Assembly: GCF_021190915.1 (NCBI RefSeq)
Contig: NZ_JAIOAP010000001.1
Location: 496,001-560,000, forward strand
DNA: 64,000 nucleotides
Origin: Cohnella silvisoli
GTDB lineage: Bacteria > Bacillota > Bacilli > Paenibacillales > Paenibacillaceae
Reading direction: 5' to 3'
This document shows positions 7,535 to 17,084 of the stretch, in pieces; positions within the stretch are counted from its first letter, which is position 1; each line of letters opens with the position of its first letter. The position numbers were made by a program, and so were the translations under genes. The notes under the pieces are model-generated. The model saw only the letters and a program-made list of their open reading frames with translations. It did not search any database and was not told the origin of the DNA.

Positions 7535-10500
7535 ATGTTAAAAAAATGGACTTCGTTGTGTTTAATCGTCAGTATGTTTATGCTAATGCTTCCCAGTTTG
7601 AGCGGTACAGCCTATGCGGCGGCGATGGATGTTTGGACCGCCAGTTCCTATGATAATGTTTTTCAAGACAATGTTAAACCCAATGATGCAAGCGCTTCCA
7701 TAAATTGGGTGATGGTCCGAAATGAGTTTGAATCGAACCAGATCCTTATGCGTAGCACAGCTGCAGGCTTTACGATCAATGGTGTGACGTTCAGTAATCT
7801 TGTTTCGGGCGGTAATACAATTGCCAGCAGCAATCTTAAATACAATTTTGTAGAATACTCGACATTGCGCGATAATACGTTTGGTCAAGATGCCATGAGC
7901 ATGGTACGTGTTGTCGTAAACCCCTATCCGGGGGGAGCAGGGACTCTTAATTATCCGGATGCCCTGTCTAACAATTCGTCTATTGCCGTTGAGATCAACA
8001 AAACGCAGCCGATTTGGGTGACGCTTTATGGACCGAAAACGGCTGTGCCTGGCGTGTATACTGGAACGGCGACTGTGAATACTTCGGTTGGGGACTTTGT
8101 TGTGAACCTGTCCGCTGAAATTGTGAATGCGACGATTCCAGATTCCAAAGACTCCAACTTCACTTATATTCATTGGCAGCAGATAAGCGGCACCTGGCAC
8201 TACGATGCTTGGGCTGACAACCATCCAGGGAACGCCATTAACTACATGTTCGGATACGAAAAATATACAACGCAGTGGTGGGCTCTGATGGCTGACATCA
8301 GGCAGCAGATGAAGGATCATCGGCACAACGACATGTATATCAATTTTACGGAGCTTCTATTAGATGGGGGCACAACCGTGGATGCTAGCGGCAATTATAC
8401 TTTCAATTGGAGCAAGTTTGACCAATTTATTGAATTTTTTATGGATCCGGCATCCCCGACGGGCAACATCATCAAAAGCTTATCAGGCGGTCCGCTCACA
8501 GGCCCTTTGATTGTGAAAGAACCTGGAACCGGTCTAATGATGTCGAGGCAAATTATCTACAATGATGATATTGGAACTGCCGAAGCTCAATCCATTAAAT
8601 GGCACGATCAGCTTATTCCTGCGTTGTATAACCATTTGAATAGCAAGGGCTGGCTGGGGATTTGGAAGCAAGGGATTGCGGATGAAGTCGATACGGTGAG
8701 TACGGTTGTAACTCCGGCTGGAAGCGGAAATCCAACGCACGGAACAATCAATAAGAATCGATACCTTGCGTTGTTGGACAAGATAGACAATTTGAAACCA
8801 GCCGGTTTGCCTCGAATGAAAGTGATCGATGCGATTAACGGGAACGGTGTGGATTTCGTAAATCAGGATATTAATAGCCGTCTGGATTATGCTGTGCCCG
8901 TTACAAACATTTATCAAACGACTAAGACGATCTGGGACAATCAAAAAATAAAATACGGAAATGAAGTATTCATATACAACTGCAATTGGCCGCAATTGCC
9001 TTGGTTGAACCGCTTTATCGACACGCCGGTTTGGGGTCAGAGGTTAGTCGGATGGTCAGCATATAACAATGGTATTAACGGCTATCTCCACTGGGGCTGG
9101 AACTCCTGGGTCCAAAGTGTTGGCGGGCATGCGCCATTTACACCGATAACCGTGAACTCTGACCCTTGGAAAGGCGACTCCTTCACCGTTTATCCGGATA
9201 CAGCCAACAACAGAATTAAGGGCTCTATTCGATATGAAGCGAACCGCGATGCTGCAGAGGATTTCGATATTTTCAAGATTCTCGAGGCCTCACAGCCTGT
9301 GTTGGCTAAGAATATCGCCAGCAGTATCGCGCCTAGCTTAAGACGCGACTATACCGAAGATATTAAGGAAATGATCATCAAACGGAATGAACTGGTTCGT
9401 GCAGCGGGCGGAGGAAACGGCCAGGCCTCCTACTATAAATTAGACGAAGGAACGGGTACTGCCACTACCGATACTTGGGGCGGGGGCAACGGCACGCTAC
9501 TCGGAGGAGCGGCCTGGATCAACGGTCATGATGGCAAAGGGCTTGTTTTGGATGGTTTGGACGATGGCGTATTTACGGGCAAAACCAACATTCCTCCACC
9601 ATGGACGGCGTCCATGTGGGTCAAACGTACGGATTCGTCGAATGCAAGCGCCGCCTTGCTCGGTTCGAAAACGACTGCTTTGAAGCTCGAGCAATGGAAT
9701 GGCACCAACAAAGTAGGTTTTACCAAGCTGGGCATGGGCGATTATGCATTTAATTACAGCGCCACAATTGGAAAATGGGAAAAACTCACTTTTGTAGGCA
9801 CAGCCAAGGGCACATCGCTTTATGTAGACGGAAACTTTAAGGAAACCATCAATGCGGTGATCGATCTTCCGCTCGAAACGATCGGTTATACATTCACCTC
9901 CGCTGGAGTCGGGGTCGATTACATGAAGGGGACGATCGACGATGTAAAGGTGTATCGCAGAGCGTTAACCCCGGCGGAAATTGCCGGAACCCCGCTTGCG
10001 AGCGCAGGTGTGGCCAACTGGACATTTACCGAAACGGGCGCCAATGCAGTGGATTATTGGGGCGGCAATACAGGTAAATTAATAGGCGGGGCCTCTAAGA
10101 CTGCCGGCAATCTTTTACTTAACGGAACAAGTGCAGGAATGGACTTGAATATGTCGGATATCCCGGTTCCATGGACGGCTTCATTATGGGTGAGAAAGGA
10201 CGCTAATAAAGGGAATTCTGAATTATTCAGTTCCTTTAACGGGGCGATTAAGCTCGATCAGTACGGTGCAGGAGGTCCAACATATCAGGTTGGCTTCTCC
10301 GATTGGTGGGAATACGATCAGAAGTTTACGTATTCCGCACCGCTTGGGTGGACGCATCTAACATTTGTTGGTACGAGCACAGGCATCTCACTTTACGTCA
10401 ATAAAGTTCTTAATCAGACGATAGCTTGGCCAACGGTAGGCGGACGGCAAATGCCTCCATTGAAGCTGCCGCTGAATACGGTTGGTTACCGGAAGTATCC

Positions 10501-11218
10501 CGACGGTCCTACTTCTACCACCAGCACTACGGGTGACTATGTGCAAGGAGCTATGGCCGATGTGAAAGTATTCAGTCGGGCACTTCCGCAAGCGGAAATC
10601 AACCAGTTGTATGACGGGAACGTTGGCTACTGGACTATGGACGAAGCCAGTGGAACAACTACGATTACCGATGCATGGAAAGGCAGTGTGGGCACCCTGA
10701 ACGCAAGTCCGCAAGAACCGACAAGAGTGGCTCATTCGGGATTAGGCAACGCACTTACTTTTGACGGTGTTGATGACGGAGTTCAATTGGGCAGAGCAGA
10801 CATCAAGGGACCGTGGACCGCTTCGATGTGGGTGAATCGCTCCGACTCTCCTCTTCCTGCGGCGACTCTGTTGGGTTCAGCACGTAATCACATAAAGCTG
10901 GAGCAATATAACAACACGAATAAGGTCGGAATATCATCGTTCGGTATTGGCGATTATTATTTCAATTACACGGCACCGGTGGGTACATGGACTAAGCTGA
11001 CATTTGTCAACAACGGAACTTCAACCACGCTATATGTTAACGGTGTTTTCCAGGAAACGCTTAACTTTGCATTTGATCTCCCGATGGAAACCATCGGTTA
11101 CTCGAAAGCGGACCCGTGGTCTGCGACGAATGCGGACAGTTATTTCCTAAAGGGCTCGCTGGATGATCTGAAAATATTCTTAATAGCTCTAACACCGGCT
11201 CAAGTGGCTGGGTTGTAA
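7535..11218 (+). CDS. secreted DUF4091 glycosidase-like protein with three LamG-type domains
   Basis: Exported protein of 1227 aa. The signal peptide (MLKKWTSLCLIVSMFMLMLP) ends near SGTAYA. ATG 7535 is chosen because AAGGAGAG (7521-7528) then has normal spacing; ATG 7529 would touch it. Residues up to about 620 match the DUF4091 layout: an N-terminal beta domain, a barrel-like middle with DEVD and YLHWGWNSW, and the closing signature GSIRYEANRDAAEDFDIFK. Three concanavalin/LamG repeats follow, at about 630-825, 830-1020 and 1030-1227. Each carries the pattern PWTASMWV(K/N)R, then LTFVG or LTFVNN, then SLYVDG or TLYVNG, and ends like DDVKVYRRALTPAEI. The middle repeat is the most diverged. 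DUF4091 proteins lie in glycosidase loci, but their reaction is poorly defined. The GH27 gene follows 32 bases later, probably in the same operon. Confidence 0.85.
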   Translation: MLKKWTSLCLIVSMFMLMLPSLSGTAYAAAMDVWTASSYDNVFQDNVKPNDASASINWVMVRNEFESNQILMRSTAAGFTINGVTFSNLVSGGNTIASSNLKYNFVEYSTLRDNTFGQDAMSMVRVVVNPYPGGAGTLNYPDALSNNSSIAVEINKTQPIWVTLYGPKTAVPGVYTGTATVNTSVGDFVVNLSAEIVNATIPDSKDSNFTYIHWQQISGTWHYDAWADNHPGNAINYMFGYEKYTTQWWALMADIRQQMKDHRHNDMYINFTELLLDGGTTVDASGNYTFNWSKFDQFIEFFMDPASPTGNIIKSLSGGPLTGPLIVKEPGTGLMMSRQIIYNDDIGTAEAQSIKWHDQLIPALYNHLNSKGWLGIWKQGIADEVDTVSTVVTPAGSGNPTHGTINKNRYLALLDKIDNLKPAGLPRMKVIDAINGNGVDFVNQDINSRLDYAVPVTNIYQTTKTIWDNQKIKYGNEVFIYNCNWPQLPWLNRFIDTPVWGQRLVGWSAYNNGINGYLHWGWNSWVQSVGGHAPFTPITVNSDPWKGDSFTVYPDTANNRIKGSIRYEANRDAAEDFDIFKILEASQPVLAKNIASSIAPSLRRDYTEDIKEMIIKRNELVRAAGGGNGQASYYKLDEGTGTATTDTWGGGNGTLLGGAAWINGHDGKGLVLDGLDDGVFTGKTNIPPPWTASMWVKRTDSSNASAALLGSKTTALKLEQWNGTNKVGFTKLGMGDYAFNYSATIGKWEKLTFVGTAKGTSLYVDGNFKETINAVIDLPLETIGYTFTSAGVGVDYMKGTIDDVKVYRRALTPAEIAGTPLASAGVANWTFTETGANAVDYWGGNTGKLIGGASKTAGNLLLNGTSAGMDLNMSDIPVPWTASLWVRKDANKGNSELFSSFNGAIKLDQYGAGGPTYQVGFSDWWEYDQKFTYSAPLGWTHLTFVGTSTGISLYVNKVLNQTIAWPTVGGRQMPPLKLPLNTVGYRKYPDGPTSTTSTTGDYVQGAMADVKVFSRALPQAEINQLYDGNVGYWTMDEASGTTTITDAWKGSVGTLNASPQEPTRVAHSGLGNALTFDGVDDGVQLGRADIKGPWTASMWVNRSDSPLPAATLLGSARNHIKLEQYNNTNKVGISSFGIGDYYFNYTAPVGTWTKLTFVNNGTSTTLYVNGVFQETLNFAFDLPMETIGYSKADPWSATNADSYFLKGSLDDLKIFLIALTPAQVAGL

Positions 11219-11250
11219 TTACTATTCTACACTTTGGGAGGATAGAAAAA

Positions 11251-12930
11251 ATGAACATTTCTCGTAAAATTAAGCGAGTTTTGAAGTTTGGAACGATGAT
11301 GATATTGGCATTCTTGATGTTATTTGCAACACAGATTTTTACGCCTTTAGGCAGCAAAGAAGCAAGCGCTTTAAGTAACGGTTTAGCACTGACACCGCCA
11401 ATGGGTTGGAATAGCTGGAATAAGTATGGATGCAATGTCAGTGAAAGTTTGATTCGATCGATGGCTGACGCTATGGTGAGCAGTGGAATGCAGGCGGCGG
11501 GTTATCAGTATGTGAATGTGGACGATTGCTGGCAAACGGGTCGGGATGGCGCGGGTAATATTATTGCAGACCCTGTTAAATTTCCAAACGGAATGAAAGC
11601 ACTCGCGGATTATGTTCATAGTAAAGGCTTGAAATTTGGTCTTTATACGGATGTTGGCCCAATGACCTGCGCCGGAAGGCCTGGCAGCCTTAATCATGAA
11701 GTACAAGATGCCAATACGTATGCTTCATGGGGAGTCGATTTTGTAAAAGTAGATTGGTGCTATAATAACGGGTTGGATGCTCAAACTCAATACACGATTT
11801 ATCGCGATGCGCTGAGTAACTCCGGACGGGCTATTCTATTCAGTATTTGCAATTGGGGTCTTTACAATCCTTGGATTTGGGGACCTGCAACGGGGAACAT
11901 GTGGAGAACAACAGGAGATATACAAGACAGCTGGAGTTCGATAACCAGTATTATCGACGAGAATGGACCACGTGCCGTTGGGGCGGGTCCAGGCGCATGG
12001 AATGACCCGGATATGCTGATGGTAGGAAACTATGGGACCGGCGCAATTGGCGGAGGAGGAATGACCGACACGGAATATCGTTCACATTTTGCGATGTGGT
12101 CGATTATGGCAGCTCCTCTCATTGCAGGAAATGACATAAGCAACTTGAACCAGGCTACGAAAGATATTCTCATGAATTCAGAAGTCATTGCAGTAAATCA
12201 AGACCCGTTGGGCAAACAAGGCTTACTAAAAAGTGATATTAATGGACTGCAGGTATGGTCTAAAGAATTATCTACTCTAGGAACACGTGCGGTTGTATTA
12301 TTTAATCGAAGTGCTTCTGCTGCCAATATCACCGTGAATTTCGATAATGTGGGTCTGAACGCAACGGCTTCAGTCAGAGATCTATGGACTAAAACGGATA
12401 TAGGATCCTTCACTACCAGTTATACGGCAAATGTTCCCGCGCATGGTGTGGTTATGGTGAAATTGACGGGTACAGAGAGCAACAGCAGCGGCCCGATTAT
12501 TTCAGGTAAAACCTACAGGATTATGGCTAAAAGCAGCGGGCTGTCCCTTGCAGTTTATTGGGCTTCGACGGCGCTCAACACCAACATAATTCAATACGGT
12601 TATAGAGCAACGCGCAATGATCAATGGGTGGTTACAAGTGTTGGCGGAGGGTACTACAAAATAGAAGCTGTTCATAGCGGGATGGCAATGGCCGTACTCA
12701 ATGCATCATTGGTAGACTCAGCGAATGTGGTTCAATATACGTATGGATTAGCGGGCAATGACCAGTGGCAGATCATTTCAATCGGCGGCGGTTATTATAA
12801 AATCATAAACAAATTAAGTGGTAAGGCGCTTAATGTTGCTTGGAACTCGCCAGAATATAATGCTCAAATGATTCAATATCCGTATTCATCTAATAATAAT
12901 ATGAGCTTCCAATTTGTCGCTTTGAATTAA
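11251..12930 (+). CDS. secreted GH27 alpha-galactosidase with C-terminal ricin-type domain
   Basis: 559 aa secreted enzyme expected to remove terminal alpha-D-galactose (or alpha-GalNAc) from glycans. The signal peptide is cleaved near KEASA, about residue 40. The GH27 barrel starts with LALTPPMGWNSWNKYGCNVSE. The nucleophile is D168 in VKVDWC and the probable acid/base is D223 in RTTGDIQDSW, the position equivalent to D231 of human GLA; WNDPDMLMVG follows. A beta-sandwich closes the catalytic part at about residue 410. Residues ~420-559 form a ricin-like trefoil with repeated NDQW/YYKI elements, likely a sugar-binding module. GGGAGG precedes the ATG. A strong terminator at 12939-12971 ends the unit. 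Confidence 0.95.
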   Translation: MNISRKIKRVLKFGTMMILAFLMLFATQIFTPLGSKEASALSNGLALTPPMGWNSWNKYGCNVSESLIRSMADAMVSSGMQAAGYQYVNVDDCWQTGRDGAGNIIADPVKFPNGMKALADYVHSKGLKFGLYTDVGPMTCAGRPGSLNHEVQDANTYASWGVDFVKVDWCYNNGLDAQTQYTIYRDALSNSGRAILFSICNWGLYNPWIWGPATGNMWRTTGDIQDSWSSITSIIDENGPRAVGAGPGAWNDPDMLMVGNYGTGAIGGGGMTDTEYRSHFAMWSIMAAPLIAGNDISNLNQATKDILMNSEVIAVNQDPLGKQGLLKSDINGLQVWSKELSTLGTRAVVLFNRSASAANITVNFDNVGLNATASVRDLWTKTDIGSFTTSYTANVPAHGVVMVKLTGTESNSSGPIISGKTYRIMAKSSGLSLAVYWASTALNTNIIQYGYRATRNDQWVVTSVGGGYYKIEAVHSGMAMAVLNASLVDSANVVQYTYGLAGNDQWQIISIGGGYYKIINKLSGKALNVAWNSPEYNAQMIQYPYSSNNNMSFQFVALN

Positions 12931-12938
12931 TTGACTTA

Positions 12939-12971
12939 GCAAAAAGGACAGGGATCCCCTGTCCTTTTTGC
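12939..12971 (+). terminator. rho-independent terminator after the alpha-galactosidase gene
   Basis: Near-perfect hairpin GCAAAAAGGACAGGG / CCCTGTCCTTTTTGC with a short loop. It is closely related to the hairpin at 3503-3531; both lie upstream of a copy of the same binding-protein gene. Confidence 0.85.
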
Positions 12972-13156
12972 TTGCGCCGTAAGAGGGCTGCCGCTTATCC
13001 TGTCTTCGCGAAACTTGGCAGAAGAGGTAAACAAAAGTCATGGAAGTAAAAAGATGAAGGATATTCGGCTATCGGGTGAATGGATATGCTTGAAGCAAGG
13101 AATAGGGAAAAGCCTGATGTCCTGAAATAGAACAGTCGAGGGAGAGGTCAATGAGT

Positions 13157-14579
13157 ATGAAATGGAAACAATTGTTGCTGATCTGCACCGTGTTAATGTT
13201 GGTAGCGGCGGTGACCGCCTGCGGATCGAATAACAACGGCAATTCGGAACAAAGCAGCCCCGCCGCAGAAACGAAAAGCGTTGAAAGCGCATCACCGAGC
13301 TCCGGCAATAGCGAAGAGGCTTACCCCTGCGGGGCTTAAAGGCGACTTTGAAATCCAATACTTCGTCGGCGGGTACGGCGACGCTTGGTGGAAATCGGTT
13401 ATCGCGCAATTTAAGGAAAAAAATCCCGACCTGAACATAAAAGAATCCGCAGGTCCTAAAATCAACGTTCAAATGAAGCCTCGCTGGCTTCAAGGCGATC
13501 CGCCGGATGTCATTTATATCGACGGTGCAGGTTCGAATGCAAGACAGCAGATTGTAGACGATCAGCTGTTGGACCTCACAGATTGGATTAAAGAGGCCGC
13601 TAACGTAGATGGAGAGAAAATCGTCGATCAAATGATCGGACAGCCGGATATGTTCGATGGTAAAGTCTATACGCTTCCTCTGTGCAGCAATAGCGGCTCC
13701 GATAACGGAGGACCGTGGATCGGCAACTATCGGTTTCCCGACATGCATAAACTTGCTGGGGAAATGGAGCAGATTGGAGTCCGGCCTGGCATTTGGTTCC
13801 GGCCTCTGTTAGCCCACTATAATATACCGGACAGCTGGAAACGATACACGCAGAATGGGCATTTTCTGGACCCGAGCGTATCGGATGTGTTGGCGTATAT
13901 TTCCGAAACGATAAAGCAAATGACGGCCTGGGGTTATCAGTTGATTAAACACGATTTCTCTACCTTTGATCTGCTGGGCCAGTGGGGATTTCAAATGGGC
14001 AGCAATGTAACCACGCTTCCTTATACATTTGCAGACCGCTCCAGAACAACGGCTGAAATCATCGGACAATTTTATCAGACGATTGCCGATGCATCGGGGG
14101 ACAGCCTCATTATCGGCTGTAATACGATCGGTCATCTTGCCGCAGGCAGGTTTGAAATTCAACGTACCGGAGATGATACCAGCGGAAGAGATTGGGAGCG
14201 CACGAGAAGAATGGGGATCAATACGCTCGCTTTTCGCATGCCGCAGCACGGTACATTTTTTAGCCATGACGCAGATTGCGTGGGATTGACTAACGATGTG
14301 CCATGGGAACTGAACCGTCAATGGATGGACTTATTGTCCGCCAGCGGAACGCCGCTGTTTGTTTCGGCGAGTCCTACTGATACGTCCAAGGAGCAGCAGA
14401 AGCACATCAGGCTTGCTTTTGAACGCGCCTCTAAATCTAGTCCGGTGGCAGAACCTCTAGATTGGTTGGACACAACAAGTCCGAGCCGCTGGAGAATTAG
14501 AGATCAGGAAGTTGAATATGATTGGACGGATTATTCGCTAACAGCACATTCGCCCTCCGAGAAATTTTGGTGGAAATAA
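13157..14579 (+). pseudogene. frameshifted chimera: solute-binding lipoprotein start fused to a clan GH-D glycosidase end
   Basis: The first part (MKWKQLLLICTVLMLVAAV, lipobox VTAC) is a paralogue of the lipoprotein at 3719-5098. Compared with that gene, one extra base near 13320-13322 shifts the frame: the original frame stops at 13337-13339, and the homology resumes in the next frame (LKGDFEIQYFVGGYGDAWW). It continues to GKVYTLPL (about 13680) and there changes abruptly. From CSNSGSDNGG on, about 300 codons match the C-terminal half of a clan GH-D (GH27/GH36-like) glycosidase: VRPGIWFRPLLA, the nucleophile motif LIKHDFSTFD (Asp codon 13953-13955), and the acid/base region RTGDDTSGRDW. The glycosidase lacks its N-terminal part, and the binding protein its second half. 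An internal TTG start (13281) could give an intact second frame, but neither half should work. ATG 13151 is an alternative start. Confidence 0.85.
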
Positions 14580-14665
14580 GCTGTCGAAAGGCGGAGACGC
14601 AAAGCCAAGGCTCATCGGTCCCTTTTGGGACCATAACCGGCTGTGCGGCCTGAACGCTAGAACAG
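14566..14665 (+). ncRNA. c-di-GMP-I (GEMM)-like RNA, possibly incomplete
   Basis: After the chimera's stop the sequence reads CTGTCGAAAGGCGG followed by AGACGCAAAGCC. This is the GAAA-tetraloop stem plus the GACGCAAAGCC core typical of GEMM (cyclic dinucleotide) riboswitch aptamers. A strong hairpin GGTCCCTTTTGGGACC (14617-14632) and CCGGCTGTGCGGCC follow, where the second arm of the aptamer would lie. The 5' side, which overlaps the end of the chimeric frame, matches the usual GGCAAACC element only weakly. It may therefore be a truncated or diverged copy. The assignment is by motif recognition only. Confidence 0.42.
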
Positions 14666-14666
14666 T

Positions 14667-14718
14667 CACTGGCTTTTCGAAGGCGGTGGTTCAGCCTGTT
14701 GAGAAACTCTCAACAGGC
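14667..14718 (+). terminator. UUCG hairpin followed by terminator-like stem
   Basis: CACTGGCTT-TTCG-AAGGCGGTG (about 14677-14698) is followed by an 11-bp stem AGCCTGTTGAG / CTCAACAGGCT (14693-14718) that overlaps it by a few bases and runs into an A/T-rich tail. The tail is poor in T runs, so termination may be weak. It could be the expression platform of the RNA just upstream, or simply separate the two convergent transcription units. Confidence 0.55.
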
Positions 14719-14723
14719 TATTA

Positions 14724-15848
14724 TTATTGGTGTACGAATGGGAGAGTAGATTGACCTTCCACTAAGCTGATCGGAATTTTTATATGTTCTGTGATGCTCG
14801 GATCGGAAATAGCTTTTTTTAATAGTTCTACAGATTCCCTCCCAATCAACTCTAGATTTTGTTCAATATACGTATATGAGTTTTGCTGAATTTGGTTATT
14901 TACAGTGTTGTCAAATGATACGATCGAAATGTCCTCCGGAATGCGTAGTCCGAGCTTGTGAGCGGCTTCGGTCACGGCGATCGCAACATAGGGCTGCAAT
15001 GCGAAAATTGCGGTAATGTCACGATGGATGGCAAACCATTCTTCTACAATCCTTACAGTTCGGATCGGATCATTCACCATTTCGTCGTCTTGAATGTGGG
15101 TTAACCAATGATGGGGCTGGACTGGCAATTTCTTGCGTTTGACAACCTCCAGATAACCTTGAAACCGATCCTCCAAGCTGGTCGCTATGGATTTTTGATA
15201 TGAGATAAGGCCGATCGTTCGATGGCCGATATCCGCGAGGTATTCAGTAGCTTTAACTCCGCCTGAATAATTGTCGGAAATTACAGCATTCGTATTTATG
15301 CCCGGAAGATAGCGGTCAACGAGCACGAACGGGAATTTATTCAATTTAAGCTTCAGGATAGCGCTGTTGTAAGTTTCACCGTCCAATGGTTGGATAATTA
15401 ACCCCTTCACCCCGAATTCAAACATATCCTCAATGGCTTTTACCTCATCATCCTGATTTAGAGAAGATCTCACTAGAAGGCGAAATCCATCCCTACGGCA
15501 AGCTTCTTCGATTCCTACGAGCAATCGGTAAGTAAATAAATTACTTGCAGGCCGCATGATAAAACCAATCGTGCTTTTTGGCTTAAGAATCGTGGATGGC
15601 TTGTCTGGCTGAGGCAAGAGGTGATCTTCGGCTTTCACATAGGTTCCTTTTCCTGCCAGTCTATACACTAGACCCTCTTCGACTAATTGTTTAATTGCCG
15701 CAGTTACAGTCACGCGGCTAACCTGAAAATGATTCATCAGTTCCATTTCGGTAGGAATCTGATCCTTAGGTTTTAATTTGCCGGATTCGATCTGATCCTT
15801 GATATAATCGCGAACCATGATATATAGAGGATTTTTTTTGCTTTTCAC
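14724..15848 (-). CDS. GntR-LacI hybrid transcriptional repressor (AraR type), copy 1
   Basis: 374 aa DNA-binding regulator. Residues ~1-70 form a GntR winged helix (VRDYIKDQIESGKLKPKDQI, then FQVSRVTVTAAIKQLVEEGLV). Residues ~85-374 form a LacI/periplasmic-binding type sugar-sensing domain (TIGFIMRPASN, LVDRYLPGINTNAVISDNYS, EDISIVSFDN). GTG 15848 is chosen as start because AAGGAAGGG lies 6 bases upstream; the frame could extend to 15884 but without a ribosome site. It lies head-to-tail with a paralogue at 15921-17084 of very similar layout. Regulators of this type bind palindromes and are released by a sugar; the nearby mannosidase operon is the most likely target. Confidence 0.9.
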   Translation of the reverse strand: MKSKKNPLYIMVRDYIKDQIESGKLKPKDQIPTEMELMNHFQVSRVTVTAAIKQLVEEGLVYRLAGKGTYVKAEDHLLPQPDKPSTILKPKSTIGFIMRPASNLFTYRLLVGIEEACRRDGFRLLVRSSLNQDDEVKAIEDMFEFGVKGLIIQPLDGETYNSAILKLKLNKFPFVLVDRYLPGINTNAVISDNYSGGVKATEYLADIGHRTIGLISYQKSIATSLEDRFQGYLEVVKRKKLPVQPHHWLTHIQDDEMVNDPIRTVRIVEEWFAIHRDITAIFALQPYVAIAVTEAAHKLGLRIPEDISIVSFDNTVNNQIQQNSYTYIEQNLELIGRESVELLKKAISDPSITEHIKIPISLVEGQSTLPFVHQ

Positions 15849-15920
15849 GGCGTGCCCTTCCTTCATTAACAGGAAAATAAACAAACATAATTCAAAGTAG
15901 ACATAATATAAGTCATTATA

Positions 15921-17084
15921 TCATATAGGGATTGTAACATTCGCCGATAAGTCTTGTACATCTTTATTGAAAGGAGAACACGTAGATTTGCCTTCCACTA
16001 AGCTTATTGCGATCTTTATTTGTTCATTGATTTGAGGATTATGAAAGGATCTTATTAATAATTCCACTGCTTTATTGCCCATCAGCTCCAAGTTTTGTTT
16101 AATATGCGTGTAATAAACATTTCTCAAGTCGCTAATCCCCGGATTATCAAAGGTACATATGGATAACTCCTCTGGAACCCGAATATTTAGTTTTTCCGCT
16201 ACCTCGGAAACGTAAATGGCATCCAAAGAGTGCACCGCGAATATGGCAGTGATATCTCGATGCTCGGTCAGCCATTCCTCAATAAACTCCATCGCCATGA
16301 TTTCATCGTGAAACGGAGCGTTATCATCGATATAAGTTAACCAGTGGTAGGGATAAGTTGGCAATGAGGTGTTCCTGACCGTTTCCAAATAACCTTGAAA
16401 ACGTTCCTCCGCGCTGGAAGTTTTGGACTTTGAAGAGGAAACGACACCGATGTTGCGGTGACCGAGCCCGATCAAGTATTCCGTAGCCAAAACCCCTCCA
16501 TCATAGTTGTCCGAGAACACTGCATTCGTCATGATTCCCGGTAAATAACGGTCTACCAATACAAAAGGGAATTGATTTGCTTTGAGCTCCAAGATAGCCT
16601 CATTATAAGTCTCTCCATCCTGCGGGTAGATGATTAAGCCTTTTACGCCTGCGAATACCAATTCTTTGATGGCTTCGATTTCGTCTTTCTGCGAAAGCGA
16701 TGAACGGAATAATAAAGAATAGCCTTCGTCTCTGCACGCCTCCTCGATACCGAGAAGTAACCGGGTCATATACATATCGCGTCCTGGATGCATGATAAAA
16801 CCAATGATGTTTTTTTGAAAGGAATGAGCTACGGAGATCTTCGATGGGAGTATGGTTTCGCCGCCTGAATTCACGAATGTTCCTTTGCCGGCAATCCGGT
16901 AAACGAGCCCTTCCTCCACCAGATGCTTAATAGCCGTTGTGATTGTTACTCGGCTGACTTGAAATTTAGTCATTAATTCGGCTTCTGTTGGCACCTGATC
17001 TCCTGCTTTGAGTTCTCCGCAGTCAATTTGATCTTTTAGATATTGCCTTATTTTAATATATAAAGGAATTGCATCGTGCTTCAA
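15921..17084 (-). CDS. GntR-LacI hybrid transcriptional repressor (AraR type), copy 2
   Basis: 387 aa paralogue of the next gene downstream, with the same domain order. The GntR helix-turn-helix is at about residues 5-75 (KFQVSRVTITTAIKHLVEEG), and a LacI-type effector domain takes up the rest (IIGFIMHPGRDMYMTRLLLGIEE, FVLVDRYLPGIMTNAVFSDN, EELSICTFDNPG). Conserved blocks are near-identical between the two copies, which points to a tandem duplication followed by divergence in the effector pocket. The start is TTG 17084 with GGAG at slightly long spacing. It is divergent from the alpha-mannosidase operon; the shared 340-bp interval carries ACGTAT palindromes that could be its operators. Confidence 0.9.
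   Translation of the reverse strand: MKHDAIPLYIKIRQYLKDQIDCGELKAGDQVPTEAELMTKFQVSRVTITTAIKHLVEEGLVYRIAGKGTFVNSGGETILPSKISVAHSFQKNIIGFIMHPGRDMYMTRLLLGIEEACRDEGYSLLFRSSLSQKDEIEAIKELVFAGVKGLIIYPQDGETYNEAILELKANQFPFVLVDRYLPGIMTNAVFSDNYDGGVLATEYLIGLGHRNIGVVSSSKSKTSSAEERFQGYLETVRNTSLPTYPYHWLTYIDDNAPFHDEIMAMEFIEEWLTEHRDITAIFAVHSLDAIYVSEVAEKLNIRVPEELSICTFDNPGISDLRNVYYTHIKQNLELMGNKAVELLIRSFHNPQINEQIKIAISLVEGKSTCSPFNKDVQDLSANVTIPI

Noticed and set aside
13038-13748. Minus-strand open frame of 236 codons over the chimera
   Set aside because: It mirrors the similar shadow at 3710-4378 because the underlying plus-strand gene is duplicated; no start signal or recognisable domain.
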